This document shows positions 50,313 through 60,411 of a stretch of 64,000 bases of DNA, in pieces. The notes under the pieces were generated by a model. That model had not been told where the DNA came from, ran no database searches, and saw nothing but the letters and a program-made list of their open reading frames with translations. The position numbers were made by a program, and so were the translations under genes. Position 1 is the first letter of the stretch, and the number at the start of each line of letters is the position of its first letter. This DNA is from JBIQKZ01 sp044464765. GTDB taxonomy: Bacteria; Pseudomonadota; Gammaproteobacteria; Burkholderiales; Burkholderiaceae_B. The stretch covers positions 1 to 64,000 of the forward strand of contig JBIQKZ010000018.1 of the NCBI GenBank assembly GCA_044464765.1, given 5' to 3'.

Positions 50313-51950
50313 ATGAAATGGACAACACACCGGGTCGAGAACCAGGTTCCCCCATTGCAGGACTACAATTTATTCCAGACTGACAAGGCGCTGTTGGAAG
50401 GCTCGCAACGCGAAGGCGCCCAAGCTTGGCTGGCTGACCTGACGGCGTATGGGGCGTGGCTGGGGCAAGCGGACACCATTGCGCAGGGCGCAACCGCCAA
50501 TGTCAACCAGCCCGTAGCCCACATATTCGATCGCTGGGGCAATCGGGTCGATGCTGTACATTTCGATCCTGCCTGGCACACCTTCATGCGCCAAGGGTTC
50601 CAGCAAGGCATGCACTGCAGCGCGTGGGCGGAGCCCCGGCAAGGCGCCCAGGTGGCCCGGGCGATCAATTACCTGATGCATGGCCAAGTCGAAGCTGGCT
50701 CTTTGTGTCCCTTGACCATGACCTCGGCGGCCATCCCCTTGCTGCAGAAAGAGTCTTTTTTCGACATGCTTGAGCCGTTCCTGTATTCCAGGGCCTACGA
50801 TCCCACCGACGCTCCACTTGACCAGAAAGCTTCCATGATGGTCGGTATGGGAATGACGGAAAAGCAAGGAGGGTCCGACCTTCGCACCAACACCACACGC
50901 GCTGCCCCGGTTGGCGCGGGCGGGCGTGGTGGCGAGTATCTTCTGACGGGGCATAAGTGGTTTTTTTCCTCGCCGACGTCCGATGCGCATTTGGTACTGG
51001 CCGGGCACGAGCAGCAGCTCTCCTGCTTTTATGTGCCGCGCTGGCTGCCCGATGGCCGACGCAATTCCGTGCATCTGCAGCGATTGAAAAACAAGATGGG
51101 CAATACCTCGAACGCCAGCGGCGAAGTTGAATTCAAGGACGCGTATGGCCTATTGGTAAGCGAGCCTGGGCGAGGCGTCGCGACCTTGGTTGAAATGGCG
51201 GCTAATACGCGCCTGGACTGCGTACTGGGAAGCGCGGCGTTGTTGCGCCAGGCAGTGGTGCAAGCCATCCATCATGCGCGCCATCGCAACGCATTTGGCA
51301 AATTTCTGATTGACCAGCCGCTCATGGGCAGTGTGCTCACCGATCTTGCCCTGGAAAGCGAGGCCGCAACAATGTTGGCCTTGCGCTTGGCTCGCGCGTT
51401 TGAGCCGGGCGACGATCCGCTGGAGCAAGCCTATCGCCGGATTCTGACTCCGGCATCCAAGTTCTGGGTCTGCAAGCGCACGATTGAAGCCATGGGCGAG
51501 TGCATGGAGGTATGGGGAGGAAACGGCTATATCGAAGACGGGCCCATGCCGCGTTTGTATCGCGAAGCGCCGGTGAACTCTATTTGGGAGGGATCGGGCA
51601 ACGTCATGTGCCTGGATGTGTTGCGTGGCATCCAGCGTGATCCCGAACTGGCCGAGGCGCTGTCGTCGTCGCTGCTGCGCGATAGTGCCGACGAACCCGT
51701 TCTGGCCAAGCAGGCCCAAGACTTGATGGCCTTGCTAACCCGGTCGGGGCCTGATCTGCAGGCCGCTGCACGGTATGTGGCCCAGCAACTTGTGCTGATC
51801 GTACAGGCCAATCTAATGCGGCGCCATTCGCCCACGCATGTAGCCGATACCTTTATCCGTACACGCTTTGGCTCCGAATCGGGGCGTGTGTTCGGCGTCG
51901 TTTCCGACCAAACCGTCACCCGGGCGATATTCCAGCGTGCATGGCATTAA
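50313..51950 (+). CDS. aidB: AidB-type acyl-CoA dehydrogenase
   Basis: 545 aa, longer than ordinary acyl-CoA dehydrogenases, as for AidB. Seen: MGMTEKQGGSDLRTNTTRA, GHKWFFSSPTSDAHLVLA, RHRNAFGKFLIDQPLM and EVWGGNGYIEDGPMPRLYRE with SIWEGSGNVM. AidB is a flavoprotein of the alkylation response that binds DNA. Start at 50313 with GGGAGG 6 nt upstream; a GTG at 50310 is also in frame. Confidence 0.92.
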   Translation: MKWTTHRVENQVPPLQDYNLFQTDKALLEGSQREGAQAWLADLTAYGAWLGQADTIAQGATANVNQPVAHIFDRWGNRVDAVHFDPAWHTFMRQGFQQGMHCSAWAEPRQGAQVARAINYLMHGQVEAGSLCPLTMTSAAIPLLQKESFFDMLEPFLYSRAYDPTDAPLDQKASMMVGMGMTEKQGGSDLRTNTTRAAPVGAGGRGGEYLLTGHKWFFSSPTSDAHLVLAGHEQQLSCFYVPRWLPDGRRNSVHLQRLKNKMGNTSNASGEVEFKDAYGLLVSEPGRGVATLVEMAANTRLDCVLGSAALLRQAVVQAIHHARHRNAFGKFLIDQPLMGSVLTDLALESEAATMLALRLARAFEPGDDPLEQAYRRILTPASKFWVCKRTIEAMGECMEVWGGNGYIEDGPMPRLYREAPVNSIWEGSGNVMCLDVLRGIQRDPELAEALSSSLLRDSADEPVLAKQAQDLMALLTRSGPDLQAAARYVAQQLVLIVQANLMRRHSPTHVADTFIRTRFGSESGRVFGVVSDQTVTRAIFQRAWH

Positions 51951-52045
51951 GCGTTGCGGCCTGCGCATGTTTGGCGTTGAATGGGGCGTGGCCTCGGCCA
52001 TGCCCTGTTTTGGTGTTGGTCTAGTCGGGCTATCATGTCCGCCAT

Positions 52046-52669
52046 ATGAATAAGAACTGGATTCCGTTTCTATCGAATCAGATGTCATCCGTCCTGCGTC
52101 GCCGCGGGCGCGGCCTGGCAGCGCTGTTGGTCACGGCGTGCGCTGCTGTATTGGTTTCGGTCTTTAGTTTGCCAGACAGCGCTGCGGTCAATGCTAGAAG
52201 TGGCGCGCCCTTTGAATTGACGGGCACGGTTCAGCGCATTGCGGATGGCGACACCTTTATCTTTGTGGTGGGCGGGCGAGAAATGACGATACGCCTGGCC
52301 AGTATCGATGCGCCCGAGACGCATAAGAATCAGCAGCGCCCGGGCCAACCCATGGCTCAGGCGTCCAGAAAATCGCTCGAGCGCCTGATTCGTGGCAAAA
52401 CGCTTACGCTGTCGTGCTTCGAGCAGGATCGCTACGACCGGAGTATCTGCGATGTGCCCTTGGAGAACGGAAAAACAGCCAATCAAGTCCAGGTGGAAAC
52501 CGGCATGGCCTGGGCCAATCGCGAGAAGCGCGACAAGTTCCTGCGTGATAAAAGCCTGTTACAACGGCAGGAGCAGGCGCAACGCAACCGTCTGGGCATT
52601 TGGCAACAGGGCCAACCCATCCGGCCGTGGGTCTGGCGCTATGACTGCTGGAAGCAGGGCCAATGTTGA
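52046..52669 (+). CDS. Secreted thermonuclease-family (SNase) protein
   Basis: 207 aa. N-terminal signal or anchor (LAALLVTACAAVLVSVFSL), then a staphylococcal-nuclease fold: VQRIADGDTFIFVV, IRLASIDAPETHKNQ, DRYDRSICDVPLENG, AWANREKRD and RNRLGIWQQ. The Asp and Arg catalytic positions look intact. An ATG at 52082 is an alternative start. Likely cuts extracellular or periplasmic DNA/RNA. Confidence 0.88.
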   Translation: MNKNWIPFLSNQMSSVLRRRGRGLAALLVTACAAVLVSVFSLPDSAAVNARSGAPFELTGTVQRIADGDTFIFVVGGREMTIRLASIDAPETHKNQQRPGQPMAQASRKSLERLIRGKTLTLSCFEQDRYDRSICDVPLENGKTANQVQVETGMAWANREKRDKFLRDKSLLQRQEQAQRNRLGIWQQGQPIRPWVWRYDCWKQGQC

Positions 52670-52704
52670 CGGTGCGGTCTGAAGCCTTCCTGGTGTCAAG
52701 TGTG

Positions 52705-54924
52705 ATGTCTCGGCTACGACGCATGTGTTGGTTGTTGCTGGCCTGTGTCGTGTGCCTGGCGGCGGGCTGCTCCCGCGCGCCGGTCAACAGCCCCTACGAG
52801 CGTGGCGCCGAAGCCAGCAACACGCTGTTCACCGCGTTCAGTCAGCGTTCGCCCAAGTACCTGGATCCCGCCAGCTCTTATTCGGCCGACGAAACGCCGT
52901 TCACGTATTCGATTTACGAGCCGTTGTACAGCTATGCCTACCTGGCCAGGCCTTATCGGCTGATCCCCAGGGCGGCGCAAGCCTTGTCTCAACCGCGCTA
53001 CCTGGACGCGCAAGGCACGGTATTGCCTGCCGATGCGCCGGGCGAATCGATTGCGTTCAGTATTTACGATATTCCCATCAAACCGGGTATTCTGTTTCAG
53101 CCACACCCGGCCTTTGCGCGCGACCCAAGCGGCGGCTACCGCTATTGGCCTATGCCTAATAAAGAGCTGGACGGCGTGTATTCCGTCATGGATTTCGACG
53201 AGACGGGCACCCGGGAACTGACCGCCCACGATTATGTCTATGCTTTTCGCAGGCTGGCCAGCCCGAACGTCATTTCGCCTATTTTCGGCGTGATGGCGGA
53301 GCACGTGGCCGGCATGCGCGATTATGGGCAAAGGCTTAAAGAGGTACAGCAGCGTCGCGAGGCCCAGGGGGACGACAACTGGCTCGATTTACGCGAGCTT
53401 CCCTTTGACGGCGTGACAGCCATCGATGATCACACACTACGCATCAAGGTCATCGGCAAGTATCCTCAGTTCAATTATTGGCTGGCCATGACCTTTACGG
53501 CGCCTGTGCCTTGGGAGGCAGATCGTTTTTACGCGCAGGCCGGCATGGCCGAGCACGGCTTGTCGTTGAATACCTGGCCGGTTGGCACCGGCCCTTATAT
53601 GCTGACCGAGTCCATTCAGAATCGGCGTCATGTACTGTCGCGCAACCCGAACTTTCGTGGCGAACCTTACCCCTGCCACGGTGAAGCCGGCGACGAGGCG
53701 GCGGGTTTGCTGAAGGATTGCGGCAAGCCCATGCCTTTCATCGACACGATTGAGTTTTCGCTGGAAAAGGAAAGCGTGCCCTTGATGGGCAAGTTCTTGC
53801 AGGGCTACTACGATATTCCTGAAGCCGATGGCGGTAATTACGGCGTGGCGATGCGGGTAGCCGCCAGTGACTCGGAAGCCAAGGCCGCCCTGTATCGCGA
53901 GCGCGACCTTCAATTGCTTACGTCCACCGAGGCGCAGATTTATTACTTCGGTTTCAATTGGCTGGATCCCGTGGTGGGCAAGGGGGATACACCCGAGCAG
54001 CAGGAAAAGAACCGCAAGCTTCGCCAGGCCATCAGCATTGCCTTCAATTGGGAACAGTACGTATCCATCTTTCTGAATGACCAGGGTCAGGTCGCTTATG
54101 GTCCGATCCCGCCCGGCATCCCCGGATACCAAGCCCTGCCCGAGGGCTTGAACAAGCAGGTCTATACCCTGCACGATGGGAGGGCGAAGCGCCGCTCGTT
54201 GGATGAAGCGCGACAACTGCTGGCCGAGGCGGGCTACCCGGGGGGGCGCAGCGCTCAGACCGGCCAGCCCTTGATTTTGCATTTTGATTCGGCTGGCGGC
54301 ATGGGGTCCAACGCAACGCTGGACTGGATGCGTCGGCAGTTGCGCGCCATCAATATCGAGCTTGAGGTGCGTGCGACAGATTACAACCGTTTCCAGGACA
54401 AAATGCGCCAGGGCGCGGCGCAAACCTTTATGTGGGGCTGGGTCGCCGATTATCCCGACGCCGAGAACTTTCTTTTCTTGCTTTATGGTCCCAACGCCAA
54501 GGCGTCCAAAGGCGGTGAAAACGCCGCCAACTACCAGAATGACGAGTTCGACCGTCTGTTCGAGCAGATGCGATTCCTTGACGACGGCCCGGAAAAGGAT
54601 GCGATCGTGCATCGGATGGTAGCGATTGTCCAGGCCGACATGCCCTGGATGTTCGGCTATTACCCAAAGTCGGGCGGCGCCTATCAATCCTGGGTGGGTA
54701 ACGCCAAGCCTACCCAGATGGTGCGCGACACCCTGCAGTATTTGCGGGTCGACCCGGTCGTAAGGGCCGAAAAGATCAAGTTATGGAATCCGCCCATCTG
54801 GTGGCCACTGTGGTTGCTGTTGGGCTTGGCGGCTGCGGCTGTGTATCCAGCGATCCGGCTGATCCGGCGACGAGAGAGGGCCGATGCTTTCCAGCGGAGC
54901 GCCAGCGAAAGGGGCGAATCATGA
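52705..54924 (+). CDS. Peptide-type ABC transporter substrate-binding lipoprotein with C-terminal anchor
   Basis: 739 aa from the ATG at 52705 (ATG 52663 gives 753 aa). Lipoprotein signal MSRLRRMCWLLLACVVCLAA ending at LAAGC; SBP family 5 core with ASPNVISPIFGVMAEH, GTGPYMLTESIQNRRHVLSR and TFMWGWVADYPDAENFLFLL. Unusually, a transmembrane helix (WPLWLLLGLAAAAVYPAI) and a basic tail follow at the C-terminus. First of four coupled transporter genes; a Yej/Opp-like oligopeptide system is likely. Confidence 0.88.
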   Translation: MSRLRRMCWLLLACVVCLAAGCSRAPVNSPYERGAEASNTLFTAFSQRSPKYLDPASSYSADETPFTYSIYEPLYSYAYLARPYRLIPRAAQALSQPRYLDAQGTVLPADAPGESIAFSIYDIPIKPGILFQPHPAFARDPSGGYRYWPMPNKELDGVYSVMDFDETGTRELTAHDYVYAFRRLASPNVISPIFGVMAEHVAGMRDYGQRLKEVQQRREAQGDDNWLDLRELPFDGVTAIDDHTLRIKVIGKYPQFNYWLAMTFTAPVPWEADRFYAQAGMAEHGLSLNTWPVGTGPYMLTESIQNRRHVLSRNPNFRGEPYPCHGEAGDEAAGLLKDCGKPMPFIDTIEFSLEKESVPLMGKFLQGYYDIPEADGGNYGVAMRVAASDSEAKAALYRERDLQLLTSTEAQIYYFGFNWLDPVVGKGDTPEQQEKNRKLRQAISIAFNWEQYVSIFLNDQGQVAYGPIPPGIPGYQALPEGLNKQVYTLHDGRAKRRSLDEARQLLAEAGYPGGRSAQTGQPLILHFDSAGGMGSNATLDWMRRQLRAINIELEVRATDYNRFQDKMRQGAAQTFMWGWVADYPDAENFLFLLYGPNAKASKGGENAANYQNDEFDRLFEQMRFLDDGPEKDAIVHRMVAIVQADMPWMFGYYPKSGGAYQSWVGNAKPTQMVRDTLQYLRVDPVVRAEKIKLWNPPIWWPLWLLLGLAAAAVYPAIRLIRRRERADAFQRSASERGES

Positions 54925-55898
54925 CGGCATATATTGTCCGCAGGCTGCTCTATGGGGTGGCCATCTTGCTGGGCGTCAATCTGTTGACGTTTGTGTTGTT
55001 CTTTGCCGTCAACACGCCCGACGACATGGCGCGTATGGCGATCGGCGGGCAACGGATCAGCGCCGAAGCGATTGAGAAGTGGAAGGAAGACCGTGGTTAC
55101 GACAAGCCGCTGTTTTTCAATGCACAAGCCGAGGGTACGAAAAAGCTGACCAACACGATTTTCTACGATCGCTCCGTACCCTTGCTGGTGTTTGACTTCG
55201 GCTTTTCGGATGCAGGTCGCGATATCGGTTACGAGATCCGCCAACGCATGGGGCCGAGCCTGGCCCTGGCGTTGCCGACGTTTATCCTGGGACTGGGCGT
55301 TTGCATTGCCTTCGCCTTGTTCCTGACGTTCTTCCGCCATACGCCCATGGACTTCGCTGGGGTGGTGCTTTGTGTCGTGCTGCTGTCCATTTCCAGCCTG
55401 TTCTACATTATTGCGGGCCAGTGGCTGTTTGCCAAAGTGCTGCGTTGGGTGCCGTACTCCGGCTATATGGAAGGGTGGAGCAGCGTGCGGTTTCTTGCGC
55501 TCCCCATCCTGGTCGGGCTGATCTCCCGGCTGGGGGGCGAGTCGCGCTTCTACCGCACGCTATTCCTGGAGGAGATCAGTAAAGATTATGTGCGTACCGC
55601 TCGCGCCAAAGGGCTGGCGGAGCGCGTCGTTCTATTTCGACACGTCTTGCGAAACGCCATGCTGCCCATCCTGACAGGTGCGGTATCCGCCATACCGCTG
55701 CTGTTTATGGGTAGCCTGATCGCTGAGTCGTTCTTTGGAATCCCCGGTCTGGGCAGTTACACCATTGATGCCATCAATGCCCAGGACTTTTCGGTGGTTC
55801 GTGCGATGGTGTTCCTGGGATCCGCGCTGTATATCGTGGGCCTGATGCTGGCCGATATTTCGTATACGCTGGCTGATCCCCGCGTTCGGTTCGAGTAG
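54921..55898 (+). CDS. Peptide-type ABC transporter permease (DppB/YejB-like)
   Basis: 325 aa, starting at the ATG that overlaps the upstream stop codon (ATGA). About six spans; begins AYIVRRLLYGVAILLGVNLL and holds the coupling loop DYVRTARAKGLAERVVLFRH followed by LRNAMLPILTG and ESFFGIPGLGSYT. The N-terminal periplasmic loop is long, as in YejB. Confidence 0.9.
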   Translation: MTAYIVRRLLYGVAILLGVNLLTFVLFFAVNTPDDMARMAIGGQRISAEAIEKWKEDRGYDKPLFFNAQAEGTKKLTNTIFYDRSVPLLVFDFGFSDAGRDIGYEIRQRMGPSLALALPTFILGLGVCIAFALFLTFFRHTPMDFAGVVLCVVLLSISSLFYIIAGQWLFAKVLRWVPYSGYMEGWSSVRFLALPILVGLISRLGGESRFYRTLFLEEISKDYVRTARAKGLAERVVLFRHVLRNAMLPILTGAVSAIPLLFMGSLIAESFFGIPGLGSYTIDAINAQDFSVVRAMVFLGSALYIVGLMLADISYTLADPRVRFE

Positions 55899-55904
55899 AA
55901 CGTC

Positions 55905-57404
55905 ATGCCGAAATTCATCTTTCTCTGGACCGACCTGTTTATCTTCTGCCTGGTATTGACCATTGTGGGTTATGCCGTGCATGTATCGCGCAGCCCCGCC
56001 CTGAAAACGGCATGGCGCAGTGTCGGGCGCAGTGCGTCGGCCATGTCGGCTGCCGTGGTGCTGGCGTGCTTCCTGTTGATTGGCGTGCTGGATTCCATCC
56101 ATTACCGACCTCAGCTTCCGGCCGTGCCAACGGTCGCCGGTCAGGTGGATGACGCGCAAAGCGAGTCAGCGACGGGCCCGGTGTATTCGCCGGTCGCCCG
56201 TTCCTTGCTGGACGACTTACTGTCCATGACGCAATTGAATAGCCCCGAAGCCACGTACTCGGCTCCATTGGCCGTGCGGCAGTTCACCAAGGAAACCCGC
56301 TTGATCGACGGCCAGGCTGTGCGGGATTTTCCGCGACTAAAGCATGCGGGTACGATGCTGGTCCATGAACAGGATCGCGGGCAGGATCAGTGGCGGCGTG
56401 TGGGCTATGGAGCAGGGTGGGGCGCGTTGGCTGCCTTGCTTGCCGCGGGGCTGCTCACGCTGTGCCATTGGCGACGTGCCGGGTCGCTGGCGAGCGCGTG
56501 GCGATTGTGGTGGTCCAACGCCAGCGGCACGCCATGGCGTGCTGTCTGGCTGACGGCCGGTATCGTGGCGATTGTGGCCGGCACAACCCTTGCGCTTGCC
56601 ATGGATTACCATGTGCTGGGCACGGACCGCACGGGCAACGATGTCTTGCGCCAATCGTTGAAAAGCGTGCGCACGGCGCTGGTGATCGGCACGCTGACCA
56701 CCGTGGCCATGTTGCCGCCGGCGTTGGCATTTGGCATTTCGGCGGGCTACTTCAAAGGCCGGGTGGATGACGCTGTCCAGTATCTTTACACAACGTTGAC
56801 GTCGATTCCGGGGGTATTGCTGATTGCTGCCTGCGTGTTGATGATGCAGGTTTACATTGACACGAATCCAGGCCGGTTCCCCACGGTGGCGGCGCGGGCG
56901 GATCTGCGGCTCTTTTTGTTGTGTCTGATTCTAGGTCTGACTGGCTGGTCGGGCTTATGCCGATTGCTGCGCGCCGAAACCCTGAAGCTGCGCGAGCTCG
57001 AGTATATCCAGGCCGCACGCGCGTTTGGCGTCAGCCACTGGCGTATTATGGCGCGCCACATCTTGCCCAATCTCATGCACATTGTCTTGATTACCGCCGT
57101 ATTGGAGTTTTCAGGCCTGGTGCTGTATGAAGCGGTATTGTCTTACTTGGGCATTGGCGTGGATCCCACCACGGCTTCGTTTGGCAGCATGATTGATGCC
57201 GCCCGCATGGAAATGTCGCGCGACCCGATGATCTGGTGGAACTTGCTGGCGGCTTTTGCTTTCATGCTTGCCTTGGTGTTGTCTGCCAATATCTTTGCCG
57301 ATGCGGTGCAAGCCGCCTTTGACCCGCGTGCGCGCAGGTTTTTGCCGCGAATGAGTTCGGCGGTGTTGCAAACGTCCGCCGTGCCGGAAAAGGACAACAC
57401 ATGA
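55905..57404 (+). CDS. Peptide-type ABC transporter permease (DppC/YejE-like), enlarged
   Basis: 499 aa, well above the usual 280-340. The C-terminal 300 residues are the standard permease with GTDRTGNDVLRQSLKSVRTA, LRELEYIQAARAFGVSHWRI (coupling loop) and YEAVLSYLGIGVDPTTASFG. The extra N-terminal part has two or three more spans and a soluble segment (about 70-140). Starts 6 bp after the previous gene. Confidence 0.88.
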   Translation: MPKFIFLWTDLFIFCLVLTIVGYAVHVSRSPALKTAWRSVGRSASAMSAAVVLACFLLIGVLDSIHYRPQLPAVPTVAGQVDDAQSESATGPVYSPVARSLLDDLLSMTQLNSPEATYSAPLAVRQFTKETRLIDGQAVRDFPRLKHAGTMLVHEQDRGQDQWRRVGYGAGWGALAALLAAGLLTLCHWRRAGSLASAWRLWWSNASGTPWRAVWLTAGIVAIVAGTTLALAMDYHVLGTDRTGNDVLRQSLKSVRTALVIGTLTTVAMLPPALAFGISAGYFKGRVDDAVQYLYTTLTSIPGVLLIAACVLMMQVYIDTNPGRFPTVAARADLRLFLLCLILGLTGWSGLCRLLRAETLKLRELEYIQAARAFGVSHWRIMARHILPNLMHIVLITAVLEFSGLVLYEAVLSYLGIGVDPTTASFGSMIDAARMEMSRDPMIWWNLLAAFAFMLALVLSANIFADAVQAAFDPRARRFLPRMSSAVLQTSAVPEKDNT

Positions 57405-59095
57405 CCTCGACCCTGACTCATACGGCGTTGGTGTCCGATACGAGTGTCTTGCGCGTACAGGATTTGTCGGTGCGTATCGCGTCGGAAGATGGAACGCAGG
57501 AGGCAGTCAGTCAATTGGGTATCGCCATCGAACGTGGCCAGACATTTGCGTTGGTGGGTGAATCGGGGTGCGGAAAAAGCATGACGGCACTGGCGTTATT
57601 GCGATTGCTTCCCGACGCCGCTCAGTTAACCTCGGGATCGGTGTGGCTGGGCGCCACGGATTTGTCCCGCTTGCCAGAATCGCGCATGCGGACGGTTCGA
57701 GGCGGGCGGATGGCGATTATTTTCCAGGAACCCTCCACCAGCCTGAATCCCGTCCTTACCGTCGGCCAGCAGATTGTCGAATCACTGAAGGCGCATACCG
57801 ACTATCGCGGCGCGGCGGCTCGTGCTCGAGCGATCGAATGGATGGACCGCGTAGGCATTCCCGACCCTGCGGCCCGCTTTAACGACTATCCTTTTCAGTT
57901 TTCGGGCGGACAAAAGCAACGCGTGATGATTGCGATTGCCCTGGCCGCAGAACCTGGCTTGTTGATTGCCGACGAGCCCACCACCGCGCTGGATGTCACG
58001 GTGCAGGCACAGATACTGGATCTGCTGGCGGATATTCAAAAAGACATGGGCTTGGCTATTTTGCTGATCACCCACGACCTCGCCGTGGTCAAGAACGTGG
58101 CGGATCATGTCGCGTTGATGCGCCAGGGAAAGATTGTCGAAGCGGTGCCGGCAGAGCAGTTCTTTTCAGCGCCCAAGCATCCTTATGCCATCGAGCTGCT
58201 TGCGGCCATTCCCACGTTCGAGAAACGTGGGCAGTCGCTGCGGGTATCGGAGCAGGCACGAACGCCCCAACCGGTAGAAAACGCGGTGTCAGAGGGGGCC
58301 GAGCCCGTTCTTTCGGTGCGGAATTTATGTGTTACGTACGCCGGGCGCTCTCGCCTGCTTTCGCCGTCCCGACCGGCGGTCCCCATTGTGCGGGATTTGT
58401 CATTCGATCTGCATGCGGGCGAAACCTTGGCGTTGCTGGGCGAGTCGGGCTGCGGGAAGACGACCACGGTGAAAGCCTTGTTGCAATTGCTCGACAAACA
58501 GGCTGTTGTGACCGGCGAGGCCACCTTAAAGGGCGAGTCGCTTTTAAGCGCGCGCGGCGCGCGGCTGAAGCAACTGCGTAAGTCCATCCAGATCGTGTTC
58601 CAGGATCCTTACGCCTCGCTGGACCCGCGCATGCTGGTCGGCGAGATCCTGGACGAGGGAATTGCCGCGCTCCGACCGGAACAGGCGCGTATCCAGCGTC
58701 GAGCCGTCGTGCAATCGTTGTTGGATCGTGTCGGGTTGCCTTCGGGCACGGCGGGCCGTTATCCCCACGAGTTCTCGGGCGGGCAACGACAACGGATAGC
58801 GATTGCACGGGCACTGGCGGTTGAGCCCCGGGTGTTGATTTGCGACGAGCCGACATCGGCGCTGGACGTCTCCGTCCAGGCTCAAATACTTGAACTGCTG
58901 CAGCAATTGCAAGCCGAGTTTGGCTTGGCTTATTTATTCATTACGCATAATTTCGGGGTGGTGGAGTATTTGTCAGACCGTATTGCCGTTATGCACCAAG
59001 GCCGTATTGTCGAACTTGGCCAGACGGAACAGGTGCTCAAGCACCCACAGCACGAGGAAACCCGCCGTCTACTGGATGCCGTCCCCCGACTTTAA
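57401..59095 (+). CDS. Fused double ATPase of the peptide ABC transporter (YejF-like)
   Basis: 564 aa with two nucleotide-binding domains. First: Walker A GESGCGKSMT, signature FSGGQKQRVM, LLIADEPTTALD. Second: GESGCGKTTT, FSGGQRQRIAIARALA, VLICDEPTSALD. Oligopeptide-type C-terminal extension after the first domain (HPYAIELLAAIP). Overlaps the permease gene by 4 bp and ends the operon. Confidence 0.93.
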   Translation: MTSTLTHTALVSDTSVLRVQDLSVRIASEDGTQEAVSQLGIAIERGQTFALVGESGCGKSMTALALLRLLPDAAQLTSGSVWLGATDLSRLPESRMRTVRGGRMAIIFQEPSTSLNPVLTVGQQIVESLKAHTDYRGAAARARAIEWMDRVGIPDPAARFNDYPFQFSGGQKQRVMIAIALAAEPGLLIADEPTTALDVTVQAQILDLLADIQKDMGLAILLITHDLAVVKNVADHVALMRQGKIVEAVPAEQFFSAPKHPYAIELLAAIPTFEKRGQSLRVSEQARTPQPVENAVSEGAEPVLSVRNLCVTYAGRSRLLSPSRPAVPIVRDLSFDLHAGETLALLGESGCGKTTTVKALLQLLDKQAVVTGEATLKGESLLSARGARLKQLRKSIQIVFQDPYASLDPRMLVGEILDEGIAALRPEQARIQRRAVVQSLLDRVGLPSGTAGRYPHEFSGGQRQRIAIARALAVEPRVLICDEPTSALDVSVQAQILELLQQLQAEFGLAYLFITHNFGVVEYLSDRIAVMHQGRIVELGQTEQVLKHPQHEETRRLLDAVPRL

Positions 59096-59230
59096 ATGGG
59101 ATGGACGCCCCCCACTCATAACGGCATCAGGTGTGCCAAAGTGAAGCGCGCTCGCGGGCAGGCACGTGTGGGCTGAACGCCTATAATCGGAAGGTATTGA
59201 GTTTTTGGGGTTTAGCCCCAAGTAATCGAC

Positions 59231-59707
59231 ATGTCATTGAAAGTTTTCGATCTGCAGTGCGACTTGGGCCACGTCTTCGAGGGGTGGTTCAGTTCGCTGG
59301 ATAACTACGAAACCCAGCACGCGAAGGGCTTGCTCAGTTGTCCGGTGTGCGATAGCCGCAAAGTCGCCAAGAAGCTGTCCGCCCCGCGTATCAACAAGGG
59401 GCGTGCCGAACCGCAGAACGCGCCTTCTGCAAATACGGGCCAGGGCGCGGCGCCCGTGGCTGCGCCCGGAACCAACGAAATGGCGCAATTGCAGGCACAG
59501 GTGCTGCAGCATATTCGGCAGATCGTGCGTAATACCGACAATGTCGGTGATCGATTCGCGCAAGAGGCGCGCCGCATGCACGAAGGCGAGATCGAAGAGC
59601 GAGCGATACGCGGTACCGCAACCGCGCAAGAGCGCGAAGCATTGGCCGACGACGGCATTGTTGTGTTGCCTATTCCCGAATACCTGGACGACGATCGTCT
59701 GCAGTAG
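59231..59707 (+). CDS. DUF1178 zinc-ribbon-like protein
   Basis: 158 aa. N-terminal MSLKVFDLQCDLGHVFEGWF, then CPVCDS: cysteines that form a zinc-ribbon-like pair; a variable Ala/Pro/Gln linker; and a C-terminal region with GDRFAQEARRMHEGEIEERA and VVLPIPEYLDDD. DUF1178 is conserved in proteobacteria; function unknown. Ends at a bidirectional terminator. Confidence 0.9.
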   Translation: MSLKVFDLQCDLGHVFEGWFSSLDNYETQHAKGLLSCPVCDSRKVAKKLSAPRINKGRAEPQNAPSANTGQGAAPVAAPGTNEMAQLQAQVLQHIRQIVRNTDNVGDRFAQEARRMHEGEIEERAIRGTATAQEREALADDGIVVLPIPEYLDDDRLQ

Positions 59708-59725
59708 TCGTGGCAGGCAAAGAAA

Positions 59726-59760
59726 AAGGCGGGCAATCATCGGATTGCCCGCCTTTTTTA
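59726..59760. terminator. Bidirectional terminator between DUF1178 and efp genes
   Basis: AAAGGCGGGCAATC-atcg-GATTGCCCGCCTTTTTT: an 11-bp stem with A-run and T-run on either side, between convergent genes. Confidence 0.92.
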
Positions 59761-59777
59761 ATTGCCAGGAGCCTAAT

Positions 59778-60335
59778 TTACATGACCCGGCTGCGATACT
59801 CGCCTGTACGGGTGTCGATCTCGATTTTGTCGCCAAGGTTGCAAAACAGCGGTACGCTGATTTCCTTGCCGGTATTGATGGTGGCCGGCTTGAGCACTTT
59901 GCCCGAGGTGTCGCCCTTGACGGCGGGCTCGGTGTACGTGATTTCGCGCACGACGATGGTTGGCAGCTCGACCGAAATGGCACGTTCCTCGTAGAAGACG
60001 ACCTCGACGGTCATGCCTTCTTCAAGGTAGTCCAGGGCATCGCCCATGCTGTCGGCTTCGACTTCATACTGGTTATATTCCGTATCCATGAATACGTACA
60101 TGGGATCGGCAAAGTACGAGTAGGTGCACTCTTTCTTGTCCAGAACGACTATATCGAACTTCTCGTCGGCTTTGTAGACCGATTCGCTGGCCGAGCCGGA
60201 CAGCAGGTTCTTGAATTTCAGTTTAACGACGGCCGAGCTGCGTCCTGATTTGTTGTATTCGGCTTTCTGTACGACCAAGGGCTCGTTGCCAACCATGATG
60301 ACGTTGCCAACGCGCAGTTCTTGTGCGGTTTTCAT
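59778..60335 (-). CDS. efp: Elongation factor P (arginine-rhamnosylation type)
   Basis: 185 aa three-domain EF-P that relieves ribosome stalling at polyproline. The tip loop is EYNKSGRSSAVVK, with Arg32 at the modified position instead of Lys34-type residues, the hallmark of EarP-modified EF-P. Typical C-terminal DKIEIDTRTGEYRSR. The modifying enzyme is encoded 76 bp upstream. Confidence 0.96.
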   Translation of the reverse strand: MKTAQELRVGNVIMVGNEPLVVQKAEYNKSGRSSAVVKLKFKNLLSGSASESVYKADEKFDIVVLDKKECTYSYFADPMYVFMDTEYNQYEVEADSMGDALDYLEEGMTVEVVFYEERAISVELPTIVVREITYTEPAVKGDTSGKVLKPATINTGKEISVPLFCNLGDKIEIDTRTGEYRSRVM

Positions 60336-60411
60336 CTTTTGAAAAACTCCGGAGGATTAAAATGCTCCGCCAAAAATGGGCTGCCGGGCCGGAGCAAAAC
60401 TACAAAACCAA

